A stretch of DNA of 64,000 bases, taken from Ralstonia thomasii (GTDB taxonomy: Bacteria; Pseudomonadota; Gammaproteobacteria; Burkholderiales; Burkholderiaceae). Numbering within the stretch: position 1 is the first letter of the stretch; the number at the start of each line of letters is the position of its first letter. The notes below the pieces were generated by a model, which was given only the letters and a program-made list of their open reading frames with translations, ran no database searches and had not been told where the DNA came from. The position numbers and the translations under genes were made by a program. The stretch lies in NCBI RefSeq assembly GCF_958405895.1, contig NZ_CATZAR010000008.1. The stretch is one strand, 5' to 3'. This document shows, piece by piece, positions 1 to 8,359 of the stretch.

Positions 1-46
1 AAGCCAGCGTGTAGTCCCTCTGCGTTCGCTTCTTCTGCCCGTCCAT
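1..46 (-). CDS. Transposase OrfA, N-terminal fragment (partial)
   Basis: Fifteen complete codons read MDGQKKRTQRDYTLA before the window ends. The start ATG has GAGGG six bases upstream. This basic start resembles OrfA proteins of IS3-family elements, which carry an N-terminal helix-turn-helix that binds the element's ends; OrfA is normally fused to the DDE-domain OrfB by programmed frameshifting. Nothing beyond the first 15 residues can be seen, so group and completeness are unknown. Confidence 0.55.
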   Translation of the reverse strand, partial: MDGQKKRTQRDYTLA

Positions 47-101
47 CTTGACCCTCACTCCCTGGCGGGGAAAAAGTGTCAACCTTATTCAGGACGGGTC
101 A
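1..101 (-). mobile_element. End of an IS3-family-like insertion sequence, cut by the window edge
   Basis: The terminal base is taken as 101, because the strand reading leftward begins TGACCCGTCCTGAATAAGG, starting with the TG expected for IS3-type ends. A short untranslated stretch, a Shine-Dalgarno (GAGGG) and the first codons of a transposase-like reading frame follow. Only one end is in the window, so the other terminal repeat and the target duplication cannot be checked. The element sits directly beside the terminator hairpin at 111-141, so it lies in non-coding DNA and breaks no gene visible here. The family assignment rests on recalled resemblance of the protein start and the TG end, so it is moderate. 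Confidence 0.6.
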
Positions 102-110
102 GCGAACAAA

Positions 111-141
111 AAAAAGCCACGCGTAGCTGCGTGGCTTTTTT
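111..141. terminator. Bidirectional intrinsic terminator
   Basis: A 7-bp stem GCCACGC/GCGTGGC (116-122 and 129-135) with a six-base loop is preceded by an A-run and followed by six Ts, so it can end transcription from either side. It lies just downstream of the leftward NlpC/P60 gene (stop at 169) and 10 bp from the insertion sequence end. Confidence 0.85.
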
Positions 142-168
142 CTATTGCGTGATGCGCATCAGAGCGAA

Positions 169-816
169 TCAACCGCCGTACATTGCCAGCGGCTTGCCGG
201 CGGCATTCGGGTCGACACGCTTGAGTTGCTCGACAAAGTTGTCGGCGCCGTCCTTGATTGCGGCACCGGACTTGCCCTCGATGCGGCGGGCGCCGTTGTA
301 GCGTGTCACCCAGTACGAAGCGGTCATGTCATCCACGCGGATCTTGCTGCCGGTGGAGGGAGCGTGCACGAATTTGTTGTCGCCGATATAGATGCCGACG
401 TGCGAGAACGTGTGGCGCATGGTGTTGAAGAACACCAAATCGCCCGGACGCAGTTCCGCCGTGTCCACGCTGGTGCCAACGCGGCTCATTTCCACGGCGC
501 GACGCGGCAGCAGGAAGCCGAAAGTATCGTTGAAGACGTAGCGGACGAAGCCGCTGCAGTCGAGGCCCGATTCCGGCGTGTTGCCGCCGAAACGGTAGCG
601 CAGCCCGATCATGCCCAGAGCGTTCATGACGACGTCGCCGGTCTTGCTCATCACGTTTGAGATGAGGCCCGGTTTGGCCTCGGGCTTGACGTCGGCGCGG
701 ACTTCCGTGTCTTTGAAGACCGTATCAGCATGCACTGCATTCGACAGCATCACGCCGCAGCCGATCACAACCCCTACCGCCAGGCGCGCCATGGAATGAA
801 GTACGAAATGCTGCAT
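169..816 (-). CDS. NlpC/P60 family (C40) cell-wall peptidase, exported
   Basis: Predicted 215-residue exported cysteine peptidase that would cut peptide cross-links or stem peptides of peptidoglycan. Residues 1-30 form a signal peptide ending AVHA. The catalytic Cys is in GLDCSGFVRYVF (about Cys87), His139 is in FSHVGIYIG and the third polar residue His151 is in FVHAP, the standard C40 arrangement. The start at 816 is chosen because GGGAG lies just upstream and the signal peptide begins there; an in-frame extension to 867 lacks support. It stands alone: its own terminator is downstream, and the ABC importer upstream is separated by about 240 bp. The fold is clear; the exact bond cut is not. 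Confidence 0.9.
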   Translation of the reverse strand: MQHFVLHSMARLAVGVVIGCGVMLSNAVHADTVFKDTEVRADVKPEAKPGLISNVMSKTGDVVMNALGMIGLRYRFGGNTPESGLDCSGFVRYVFNDTFGFLLPRRAVEMSRVGTSVDTAELRPGDLVFFNTMRHTFSHVGIYIGDNKFVHAPSTGSKIRVDDMTASYWVTRYNGARRIEGKSGAAIKDGADNFVEQLKRVDPNAAGKPLAMYGG

Positions 817-970
817 TGGTTCTCCCTCGGAAACTTGTAATGATGCGGCGCACATACGCCGCCGCAAATGAGAACAGTCCGAATCTTGTTAAAACAATCT
901 CGCAGGATGATAAAAGTGACACGTTGACTTGTCAAAGGTCGTTACAAATTCCTCGGAATCCACATGCAAA

Positions 971-1026
971 TCATGTACTTAGACATGACTTTAGATGCGC
1001 ATTCTTACAAAAACAGCGCATCTAAA
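971..1026. repeat. Inverted repeats in the gap between the importer operon and the peptidase gene
   Basis: Two inverted repeats lie side by side. The larger has perfect 11-bp arms, TTTAGATGCGC (990-1000) and GCGCATCTAAA (1016-1026), around a 15-base A/T-rich loop. The smaller is TCATGT/ACATGA (971-976 and 983-988). The large hairpin lies 32 bp after the stop of the yejF-like gene, so it could end or stabilise that operon's transcript, but it has no U-run. An operator for the peptidase gene at 816 is the alternative. Confidence 0.5.
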
Positions 1027-1057
1027 CTGCACTGCCCTAGGGCGAAAACGGTGGATT

Positions 1058-2713
1058 TTACGGGTTATCCCGGGTGGGGATGAGCGAAGCCGCCGCCATT
1101 AGCTTGCAGGTATAGGGGTGCGAAGGCGACGCCAATACCGCTTCAGTGTCGCCCTCTTCCACCACTTTTCCATCCTTCATCACCACCACGCGATGTGACA
1201 TCGCGCGGATGACAGCAAGGTCGTGGCTGATGAACAGATACGACAGGTTGTACTTTTTCTGAAGGGCAGACAGCAGCGAGAGCACCTGCTGCTGGATCGA
1301 CACGTCAAGTGCCGAAGTCGGTTCATCCAGCACCAGCAGCTGCGGCTTGAGGATAAGCACTCGGGCAATGGCGACGCGCTGGCGCTGCCCGCCTGAAAAC
1401 TCATGCGGATAGCGGCCCAGCGCCGTGCGGTCGAGGCCGACCTCGCGCAGCGCCTCGATCACGCGGTGGCGCCGCTCTGTAACGTTGACATGCGGTTGGT
1501 GCAGTGCCAGTCCTTCGCCGACGATCTCCTCAATCGTCATGCGTGGCGACAGCGAGCCATACGGGTCTTGAAACACGACCTGCATGCGCGCACGCACCGC
1601 GCGGCGCTCGTCGCGCGAAATGTGCAGCAGCGAGTTGCCAAGGAAACGCAAGTCGCCGCTCTTTGCTGCTTGCAGACCCAGCAGCGTCTGCGCGAGCGTG
1701 GTCTTGCCGGAGCCGGATTCACCCACGATGCCGAGCGTCTCGCCTTCGCGCAGTTGCAGCGACACGGCATCGACCGCGGTGAACGGATCTGCCCTGAACC
1801 AGCCGGCAAACCCGGGGCGATGGCGCTCGTAGATGACCGTCAGCTTGTCGGCTTCGAGCAGCACGGGCGCAAGCGGCACTAGCGGCAGCACGTCGCGCTG
1901 CGGACGACTCTCAAGCAGGCGCACGGTGTACGGATGTTGGGGCGCGGCAAATACGTCGGCCGTGCTGCCGGTTTCGACCAGGATGCCGCGCTCCATCACG
2001 CCGACGCGCTCGGCGAAGGCACGCACCATGTTCAGGTCGTGCGTGATCAGCATGATCGCCATGCCGAACTCGGCCTGCAGTTCGCGCAGCAACTGCAGGA
2101 TCTGCATGCGCACCGTCACGTCGAGCGCGGTGGTCGGCTCATCGGCCAACAGGAGCTTGGGCGAGCACGCCAGCGCCATGGCGATCATTGCGCGCTGGCG
2201 CTGACCACCCGACAGTTGGTGCGGGAAGGCGTCAAACCGGCGCGGCGCCTCGGCAATGCCGGTGCGTTCCAGCAGCGCAATCGCACGTGCCTTGGCAGCG
2301 CGCTTGTCCAGTCCCTCGTGCAATTCCAGCGTTTCGACGATCTGGTTGCCGATCGTGTACAGCGGGTTGAGCGCTGTCATCGGTTCCTGGAACACCATGG
2401 CGACGTCGGCGCCACGCAGGCCGCGCATTTCGCGCTCGCTGGCGGCCAGCAGGTCGCGCCCTTCGAGCAGTATGCGGCCGCTGTATTGCGCGTCGGCCAG
2501 CAAGCGCATGATCGATAGCGCGGTGACGGACTTGCCCGAGCCGGATTCGCCCACCAACGCGAACCGCTCGCCGGCGTGCAAATCGAAGCAGACATGCTTG
2601 ACGGCTTCCGTCACCTCGCCGTGCTCGGATTCGAAATGCACGCACAGGTCATCCAGGCGCAGCAGCGGGCCGTCGTACTTCGGCGCTGAGGAACGCAGAT
2701 CGACGCGGGTCAT
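1058..2713 (-). CDS. yejF: Peptide ABC transporter, duplicated ATPase subunit (YejF-like)
   Basis: 551-residue protein with two complete ABC ATPase domains in one chain. The first has Walker A GESGSGKS (55-62), signature LSGGQRQ and Walker B LLLADEP; the second repeats GESGSGKT, LSGGQRQ and LLVLDEP. Fused DppD/DppF-type ATPases of this size occur in YejABEF importers, which take up short peptides and, in enterics, microcin C. It would power the two permeases encoded just upstream. The start at 2713 overlaps the permease stop as ATGA, making this the last gene of a four-gene operon. A longer in-frame start would intrude about 145 bp into the permease and is rejected. Substrate is inferred from family only. 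Confidence 0.9.
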   Translation of the reverse strand: MTRVDLRSSAPKYDGPLLRLDDLCVHFESEHGEVTEAVKHVCFDLHAGERFALVGESGSGKSVTALSIMRLLADAQYSGRILLEGRDLLAASEREMRGLRGADVAMVFQEPMTALNPLYTIGNQIVETLELHEGLDKRAAKARAIALLERTGIAEAPRRFDAFPHQLSGGQRQRAMIAMALACSPKLLLADEPTTALDVTVRMQILQLLRELQAEFGMAIMLITHDLNMVRAFAERVGVMERGILVETGSTADVFAAPQHPYTVRLLESRPQRDVLPLVPLAPVLLEADKLTVIYERHRPGFAGWFRADPFTAVDAVSLQLREGETLGIVGESGSGKTTLAQTLLGLQAAKSGDLRFLGNSLLHISRDERRAVRARMQVVFQDPYGSLSPRMTIEEIVGEGLALHQPHVNVTERRHRVIEALREVGLDRTALGRYPHEFSGGQRQRVAIARVLILKPQLLVLDEPTSALDVSIQQQVLSLLSALQKKYNLSYLFISHDLAVIRAMSHRVVVMKDGKVVEEGDTEAVLASPSHPYTCKLMAAASLIPTRDNP

Positions 2714-3834
2714 TTCACCCCCGCCGGTTTCTGGCGCGTGCGCAGTTGCGCGAATGACAGGCGCGTGTCGAAGGCATCGCGCAGCGCGTCGCCCATGAAA
2801 GTCAGCAGCACGAGGGTCAGCACGAGCACCACGAAAGTCGACAGCGAGATCCACCACGCGTCCAGGTTGGCCTTACCCTGGGCAAGCAGCTCACCGAGGC
2901 TCGGGGTGGATGGCGGTACGCCAAGGCCAAGGAAATCGAGGCTCGTGAGCGCAAGAATGGCCGCGCTCATGCGGAACGGCAGGAACGTGATCACCGGTGT
3001 CAGGCTGTTGGGCATGATGTGGCGCCACATGATCTGCCAACTGGACAGGCCCATCGCTCGCGCGGCCTTCACATAGTCGAGCGAGCGGTTACGGTAGAAC
3101 TCGGCGCGCACGTAATCCGACAGGCTCATCCAGCCGAACAGCGACAGCAGGATGATCAGCAGCCCAAGGCTGGGGGTGAAGATCGACGCGAAGATGATCA
3201 GCAGGTACAGCTCCGGCATCGAACTCCAGATTTCAATCAGGCGCTGCGACACCATATCGAAGCGCCCGCCGAAGAAGCCCATCAGCGCGCCGGTCAGCGT
3301 GCCGACCAGCACGCCAAGCACCGTAAGCGCCAGCCCGAACAGCACCGAGACACGGAAGCCATACAGCAGCCGCGCAAACACGTCGCGGCCGCGATCATCT
3401 GTGCCGAGCCAGTTTTCCGCAGAAGGGGGCGCCGGATTGGGCTCTTTCGAAAAGTAGTTCAGCGTCTCGTACGAATACGGATTGGGCGGGTAAATCGCAA
3501 AGCTTCCCGGCTCCTTGAACTTGTCCCGGATGAACGGATCAAGGTAGTCCGTCGGTGTGGGGAAATCCCCCCCGAAGGTCATCTCGGGGTATGCCTTCAC
3601 GATCGGGAAATACCAGTTGCCGTGGTACCTGACCACCAGCGGCCGATCATTGGAGATGCACTCGGCGCCCAGACTGAGCACGAACAGCACCACGAAGATG
3701 AGCAGGCTCCAATAGCCCAGCCGATGCTGCTTGAAGCGCCGCCACGCGCGCTTGAGCGGCGACGGCGAGTGGCGCACCGGATGTGGCGCTGCCGTGTTGG
3801 GTGCATGCGTTGAAGTGCGCGAATACTGGGTCAT
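2710..3834 (-). CDS. yejE: Peptide ABC transporter permease (YejE-like)
   Basis: 374-residue inner-membrane permease of the DppC/OppC group. A cytoplasmic N-terminus rich in His, Ser and Arg precedes the first membrane helix (around residues 40-55); a long periplasmic region follows, then five more hydrophobic helices. The EAA loop that docks on the ATPase is visible as DYVKAARAMGLSSWQIMWRH. The sequence GTDDRGRDVFARLLYG before the helical core is typical of OppC-type subunits. It lies 14 bp after the yejB-like gene and overlaps the ATPase by 4 bp, so the two permeases and the ATPase are probably translated together. Confidence 0.9.
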   Translation of the reverse strand: MTQYSRTSTHAPNTAAPHPVRHSPSPLKRAWRRFKQHRLGYWSLLIFVVLFVLSLGAECISNDRPLVVRYHGNWYFPIVKAYPEMTFGGDFPTPTDYLDPFIRDKFKEPGSFAIYPPNPYSYETLNYFSKEPNPAPPSAENWLGTDDRGRDVFARLLYGFRVSVLFGLALTVLGVLVGTLTGALMGFFGGRFDMVSQRLIEIWSSMPELYLLIIFASIFTPSLGLLIILLSLFGWMSLSDYVRAEFYRNRSLDYVKAARAMGLSSWQIMWRHIMPNSLTPVITFLPFRMSAAILALTSLDFLGLGVPPSTPSLGELLAQGKANLDAWWISLSTFVVLVLTLVLLTFMGDALRDAFDTRLSFAQLRTRQKPAGVK

Positions 3835-3848
3835 GGTCGCCGGCCCGC

Positions 3849-4901
3849 CTATCGCCCAACCGAGCCGAAATGGATACGCGGATCAACCAGCACGTAGCAC
3901 ACGTCGGAAATCAACCGCGCAGCCAGGCCAATCAGCGTGAACAAGTACAGCGTGCCGAGCACGACCGGATAATCGCGTCGCATCACCGCCTCATACGACA
4001 GCAGGCCCATGCCATCAAGCGAGAACAGTTGCTCGATGAGCAGCGAACCTGTGAAGAATGCGCCAATGAAGGCCGACGGGAAGCCCGTCACCAGCGGCAG
4101 CAACGCGTTGCGGAAAATGTGCTTCCACAGCACGCGCCGCTCCGACAAGCCCTTGCTACGCGCGGTCAGCACATACTGTTTGCGGATTTCCTCCAGGAAC
4201 GCGTTCTTCGTCAGCATGGTGATGACGGCAAAGCTGCCCACCACCGACGCCATGACAGGCAGCGTGATGTGCCAAAGGTAATCCGTGATTTTGCCGAGCA
4301 GGCTGAGCTGATCCCAGTTGTCGGAAGTGATGCCCCGGATCGGGAACCACTGGAAGAACGTGCCGCCACCAAAGAGCACCAGCAGCAGCACGCCCAGCAC
4401 GAAGCCCGGGATGGCATACCCCACCAGCACGATGATGCTCGTCACCAGATCAAACCGACTGCCCGCACGCACGGCCTTCGCAATGCCGAGCGGCACAGCT
4501 ATCAGGTACGTGAGAAAGAACGTCCACAACCCGATCGAAATCGATACCGGCAATTTCGACTTGATGAGATCCCACACGCTGCGGTGCTGGAAATAGCTCT
4601 CGCCCAAGTCGAAGCGCGCAAAGCGGCCGAGCATCAGGAAGTAGCGCTCGACGGGGCTCTTGTCGAAGCCATACAACGCGCGGATTTCCTTGATCTTCTC
4701 GGCGTCTACGCCGCGACGCCCGCGATAGTCGAACGCGCCGCCACCGCTGGCCTCGCCTCCGCCGCCTCGCCCCTTCATCTCCATCATCATCTGTTCGATG
4801 GGGCCGCCAGGCACGAACTGGATCACGACGAACGTCAGCGTGACCACGCCGATCAGCGTCGGGATCAGAAGCAGCAACCGTTTGATCAGGTACGCGAACA
4901 T
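3849..4901 (-). CDS. yejB: Peptide ABC transporter permease (YejB-like)
   Basis: 350-residue DppB/OppB-type permease. It opens with the conserved helix MFAYLIKRLLLLIPTLIGV and FVPGGPIEQ, and carries the EAA-loop region QYVLTARSKGLSERRVLWKH before the last helices. Between the first helix and the core is a glycine-rich insert (MKGRGGGGEASGGG) also typical of YejB proteins, which are longer than DppB. With the YejE-like protein it would form the membrane channel. It lies 16 bp after the binding-protein gene and 14 bp before the next permease. Confidence 0.9.
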   Translation of the reverse strand: MFAYLIKRLLLLIPTLIGVVTLTFVVIQFVPGGPIEQMMMEMKGRGGGGEASGGGAFDYRGRRGVDAEKIKEIRALYGFDKSPVERYFLMLGRFARFDLGESYFQHRSVWDLIKSKLPVSISIGLWTFFLTYLIAVPLGIAKAVRAGSRFDLVTSIIVLVGYAIPGFVLGVLLLVLFGGGTFFQWFPIRGITSDNWDQLSLLGKITDYLWHITLPVMASVVGSFAVITMLTKNAFLEEIRKQYVLTARSKGLSERRVLWKHIFRNALLPLVTGFPSAFIGAFFTGSLLIEQLFSLDGMGLLSYEAVMRRDYPVVLGTLYLFTLIGLAARLISDVCYVLVDPRIHFGSVGR

Positions 4902-4917
4902 GGTGTCACCGATGCGG

Positions 4918-6804
4918 TCATTTGGCAGCCGATTGGGCGGAGTCCGGCGTCCGCCACCAAGCCGTCAGCACCCAGGCTTCGGCCGAGTAGTAGTACGGCA
5001 AACGATCCGGGTACATCAGGTTCTTGTTGTAAGCCACACGGTGCGAGGCCGAATACCAGTGCGGAATCACATAGCAGCCGCGCATCAGCACGCGGTCGAG
5101 CGCGCGTGAAGCCGTGACCAGCTCGTCGCGATTGTTGGCACGCAGTACATCGTCGATCAGCGCGTCCACGGCTGGCGATTTCAGGCCGATCACGTTGTCC
5201 GAGCCGGCCTCGTCAGCTGCGGCGGAGCCGAAGCGGTCCTTCAGCTCGTTGCCCGGGCTTTGCGAATCGGGGAAGCGCAGCGAGATCATGTCGAAATCAA
5301 ACTCTTCCAGTCGCTTCTGGTAGAGCGCGAAATCGGTCATGCGCTGGTTGACCTGGATGCCGAGCTTCTCAAGGTTGCGCGCATATGCCGCCATGACGCG
5401 GCTCATGGCGCCGCCATCGTCGAGCATCTCGAAGACAAACGGCTCGCCCTTGGTGTTGCGCAGCGCGCCATCGGAGTATGTCCAACCTGCCTGGGCCAGC
5501 AGGCGACGCGCCTGCCGCAGGTTGTCACGCAGAGAGCTGGGAGCATCAGTCGAGGGGGGTGCGGGCAGCACGCCAAACACCTCTGGGTCGAGCTTGCTGC
5601 GAAGCGGCTCCAGCAACGCCAGTTCGCCCGCGCTGGGCATGCCCGTGAGTGAATCCGACGCGGCCAGCTCGCTGTTGGCGAAGTAGCTGTCAAGCCGGCG
5701 ATACGCACCATAGAAGAGCTGGCGATTGAGCCATTCGAAATCGAGCGCCAACGTCAGCGCCTTGCGCACGCGAAGGTCCTGGAACAGCGGCCGCCGCAGG
5801 TTCATCACAAAACCCTGCATGCCGGCACCGTTGCGATGCGGGAATTCGCTTTTGATCAGCTCGCCGCTGCGGAACTTCACGCCGACATAGCTCTTGGCCC
5901 AGTTCTTGGCACGGTACTCCACCATGGCGTCGTATTCGCCGGCCTTGAACGCTTCCAGGCGGGCGGTTTCGTCCTTGTAGAGCTTGTACTGAATGCGCTC
6001 GAAATTGAACGAGCCACGGCGCACGTTCAGGTCACGCCCCCAGTAAGCGGGATTGCGCCGAAAGGTAATGCCGCGCGACGGGTCAAAGCGCTCGATCACA
6101 TACGGGCCGCTCGCGACCGGGTCCTGGAAGGTCAGCTTGTCGAACGCGACATCCTTGCCGCCGTCCGGATCATCGGGCTTGCCACTGCCCTTGCCCCACT
6201 TTGGCGAGAACACCGGCAGCCCACCGACGATGAGCGGCAACTCCTTGTTCCTGCGCTTGAAGTCGTAGCGGATGGTGCTCGCGTCCACCACCGTGACCTT
6301 GGCCACATCCGCGGTCATGCTGCGGTAGGCGGGGCTTGCCCCCTTGCCCATCAGCATGTCGTAGGAGTATTTGACGTCGGACGCGCGCACGCGATCGCCG
6401 TCGGAGAATCGTGCGCGCGGGTTGATGTGGAAGGTGACCGAGAGCTCGTCGGGGGCGACCGTCACGTCGTCCGCAAGCAGACCATAGCCGCTGGCGGTTT
6501 CGTCCCAGCTTGTAATGAGCAGGCTTTCAAAGACCAGCTGATTCAACCCCGGCGCCGACGTTCCCTTGATCGTGAACGGATTGAACTTGTCGAAGCTCGT
6601 GCGGCGGTCTGGGTTGCCGAGCAGCAGCATGCCGCCGATGGGCGCCTTCGGGTTCAGATAGCCGAAGTTCGAGAAACCGGCCGGATACTTGAGGTCACCA
6701 TATTCGGCGTAGCCGTGTGCCGCCCAGGCGGGTGTCACGCAGATTGCCGCCAGCAGGCAGACCAGCGCCATGAATCGCTTGTGTGTCGCAACGCGCACGC
6801 TCAT
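4918..6804 (-). CDS. yejA: Peptide-binding protein of the ABC importer (YejA-like)
   Basis: 628-residue periplasmic solute-binding protein of family 5. A signal peptide (hydrophobic MALVCLLAAICV, cleavage near AWAA) leads into HGYAEYGDLKYPAGF, the opening shared by YejA proteins. It would capture oligopeptides and hand them to the YejBE channel. As first gene of the operon its expression should set the whole importer. The start at 6804 has AGGGG four bases upstream; an ATG six codons earlier (6822) has a poorly spaced AAGGA and remains possible. The region before it is shared with the divergent fabI. Confidence 0.88.
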   Translation of the reverse strand: MSVRVATHKRFMALVCLLAAICVTPAWAAHGYAEYGDLKYPAGFSNFGYLNPKAPIGGMLLLGNPDRRTSFDKFNPFTIKGTSAPGLNQLVFESLLITSWDETASGYGLLADDVTVAPDELSVTFHINPRARFSDGDRVRASDVKYSYDMLMGKGASPAYRSMTADVAKVTVVDASTIRYDFKRRNKELPLIVGGLPVFSPKWGKGSGKPDDPDGGKDVAFDKLTFQDPVASGPYVIERFDPSRGITFRRNPAYWGRDLNVRRGSFNFERIQYKLYKDETARLEAFKAGEYDAMVEYRAKNWAKSYVGVKFRSGELIKSEFPHRNGAGMQGFVMNLRRPLFQDLRVRKALTLALDFEWLNRQLFYGAYRRLDSYFANSELAASDSLTGMPSAGELALLEPLRSKLDPEVFGVLPAPPSTDAPSSLRDNLRQARRLLAQAGWTYSDGALRNTKGEPFVFEMLDDGGAMSRVMAAYARNLEKLGIQVNQRMTDFALYQKRLEEFDFDMISLRFPDSQSPGNELKDRFGSAAADEAGSDNVIGLKSPAVDALIDDVLRANNRDELVTASRALDRVLMRGCYVIPHWYSASHRVAYNKNLMYPDRLPYYYSAEAWVLTAWWRTPDSAQSAAK

Positions 6805-7114
6805 TGCGCCCCTAGCCCCCATTGTCCTTGCATGCGTTGATCCGATTGATCGCTGTCTGAAAAACTGTTTCAGACGATTCTAACGCCCTCACGCGGCAAT
6901 CCCGCCAATTCCGGCCCCGGGGATCGTCCCGCATTGACAAGGCTGGCAGGGGTTGTGCGGCACTGCGCAAATGCGGAGCTGCCCCGTGCTTTCCGGTATG
7001 ATCGCGCCCACCTAATTGCCTCGTGCCCCGGATACCGCCGCTGCGCAACCGCAGCGACGAGTGACCACAGCAACATACGGGCGCGACGTTGCCCCACATT
7101 TGTACGGAGAAACT
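6805..7114. promoter_or_regulatory. Divergent control region between yejA and fabI
   Basis: These 310 bp hold no gene. An inverted repeat GTCTGAAA/TTTCAGAC (6855-6862 and 6868-6875, 5-base spacer) lies about 50 bp before the yejA start and is a candidate operator. A TATGAT (6997-7002) is a plausible -10 for fabI, with no good -35 at the right distance. A TTGACA at 6934-6939 has no partner -10. GGAG at 7106-7109 is the fabI ribosome site. Confidence 0.45.
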
Positions 7115-7909
7115 ATGGGATTCCTCGCTGGCAAGCGCATTCTGATTACCGGCCTTCTGTCCAATCGCTCGATCGCCTACGGCATCGCCAACGCCTGCAA
7201 GCGCGAAGGCGCGGAACTGGCGTTCACCTACGTCGGCGAACGCTTCAAAGACCGCATTACTGAATTCGCCACCGAGTTCGACAGCAAGCTGGTGTTTGAT
7301 TGCGACGTCGGCAGCGATGAACAGATCGCCAAGGTGTTCGAAGATCTTGGCCAGCACTGGGGCCACTTCGATGGCCTGGTGCACTCGATCGGCTTTGCGC
7401 CGCGCGAAGCGATTGCCGGCAACTTCATCGAAGGCCTGTCGCGCGAGTCGTTCCGCATCGCGCACGACATCTCGGCATATAGCTTCCCGGCGCTGGCGAA
7501 GGCCGCGCTGCCGATGCTCTCGCCCACTGCTTCGCTGCTCGCCCTGACGTACCTGGGTGCTGAGCGCATCGTCCCGAACTACAACACGATGGGCCTGGCC
7601 AAGGCGTCGTTGGAAGCCGGCGTGCGCTACCTGGCCGGCGCGCTGGGGCCGAAGGGCATTCGTGCCAACGGCATCTCGGCTGGCCCGATCAAGACGCTGG
7701 CTGCTTCCGGCATCAAGGATTTCGGCAAGCTGCTGAAGTACATGGAAGATGTCGCCCCGCTGCGCCGTAACGTCACGATCGAGGAAGTCGGCAACGTGGC
7801 CGCGTTCCTGCTGTCGGACCTGGCAAGCGGCGTGACCGGTGAGATCACCTACGTCGACTGCGGCTTCAACGTGACCGCAGGCGTGCCGGAGAGCGTCGGC
7901 CAAGGCTGA
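7115..7909 (+). CDS. fabI: Enoyl-[acyl-carrier-protein] reductase, NADH-dependent
   Basis: 264-residue enzyme that reduces the trans-2-enoyl-ACP double bond, the last step of each fatty acid elongation cycle in the cytoplasm; it is the target of triclosan and isoniazid-like inhibitors. It has the FabI form of the short-chain dehydrogenase fold: nucleotide-binding start GFLAGKRILITG, SIGFAPR, and catalytic Tyr146, Tyr156 and Lys163 in YNTMGLAK, numbered as in E. coli. The start at 7115 follows GGAG by five bases; the longer frame has no signal. It is a single-gene unit, ended by the hairpins at 7927 and 7998. Confidence 0.97.
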   Translation: MGFLAGKRILITGLLSNRSIAYGIANACKREGAELAFTYVGERFKDRITEFATEFDSKLVFDCDVGSDEQIAKVFEDLGQHWGHFDGLVHSIGFAPREAIAGNFIEGLSRESFRIAHDISAYSFPALAKAALPMLSPTASLLALTYLGAERIVPNYNTMGLAKASLEAGVRYLAGALGPKGIRANGISAGPIKTLAASGIKDFGKLLKYMEDVAPLRRNVTIEEVGNVAAFLLSDLASGVTGEITYVDCGFNVTAGVPESVGQG

Positions 7910-7926
7910 TGCATTGATTGATGGGT

Positions 7927-7957
7927 GCAAGCGGCGCCATCTTCGGATGGCGCTTGC
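7927..7957. repeat. UUCG-capped hairpin after fabI
   Basis: Outer arms GCAAGC/GCTTGC and inner arms GCCATC/GATGGC, with a three-base bulge, are closed by a C(TTCG)G tetraloop. It lies 17 bp after the fabI stop and about 40 bp before the true terminator. Such a cap usually protects an mRNA 3' end; it has no T-run. Confidence 0.6.
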
Positions 7958-7997
7958 AAGTCAGGGCGCGACGCGTACAAGACCCCAGCAGACAAAG

Positions 7998-8033
7998 AAA
8001 AAGCCCGCATGGTTTGCGCCATGCGGGCTTTTT
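7998..8033. terminator. Intrinsic terminator after fabI
   Basis: A 10-bp stem GCCCGCATGG/CCATGCGGGC (8003-8012 and 8019-8028) with a six-base loop is flanked by five As and five Ts, so it can work in both directions. It separates fabI from the leftward tRNA-Ser gene. Confidence 0.9.
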
Positions 8034-8115
8034 GACGTGCATTGCAATGCGAGCCGTCACGTCAGCTCGACTCGCATCCGCCTGTTGTGTGCGCTTCCCG
8101 CGAGAAGCGCCAAAC

Positions 8116-8209
8116 TGGCGGAGACGGAGGGATTCGAACCCTCGATCCAGGTTTTGGCCCGGATGCTCCCTTAGCAGGGGAGTGCCTTCGACCTCTCGGC
8201 CACGTCTCC
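8116..8209 (-). tRNA. serX: tRNA-Ser (anticodon GCU)
   Basis: A 94-base class II tRNA including an encoded CCA (8116-8118). The acceptor stem pairs GGAGACG (from 8209) with CGTCTCC before discriminator G. The anticodon stem is CTCCC/GGGAG around loop CTGCTAA, giving anticodon GCT for AGC/AGU codons. A long variable arm (CATCCGGGCCAAAACCTGGATC) and the TTCGAAT T-loop confirm a serine tRNA. It sits alone between the fabI terminator and lysC. The symbol is generic. Confidence 0.95.
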
Positions 8210-8359
8210 CAAACTCGCGTTGCACGAAGGAGCCCGTGCAACGAAGCGCGTATTCTAGCCACTTCACCCCACCCGGTCAACGACAACTGCATGACACGCG
8301 GTGAGAATCTGTGGCCCCCGGGGGGCGCCACCCCGGCCATACAGTGCCAGTTCAGCCGA

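Noticed and set aside
6934..6962. TTGACA as the fabI -35 box
   Set aside because: The sequence 16-18 bp downstream has no resemblance to a -10 box; TATGAT at 6997 is too far away.
6812..7930. 372-codon leftward open frame over fabI
   Set aside because: Antisense to fabI and covering the divergent control region; no recognisable protein.
7914..8304. Short frames across the tRNA-Ser gene
   Set aside because: They translate the tRNA and terminator; the tRNA explains the sequence.
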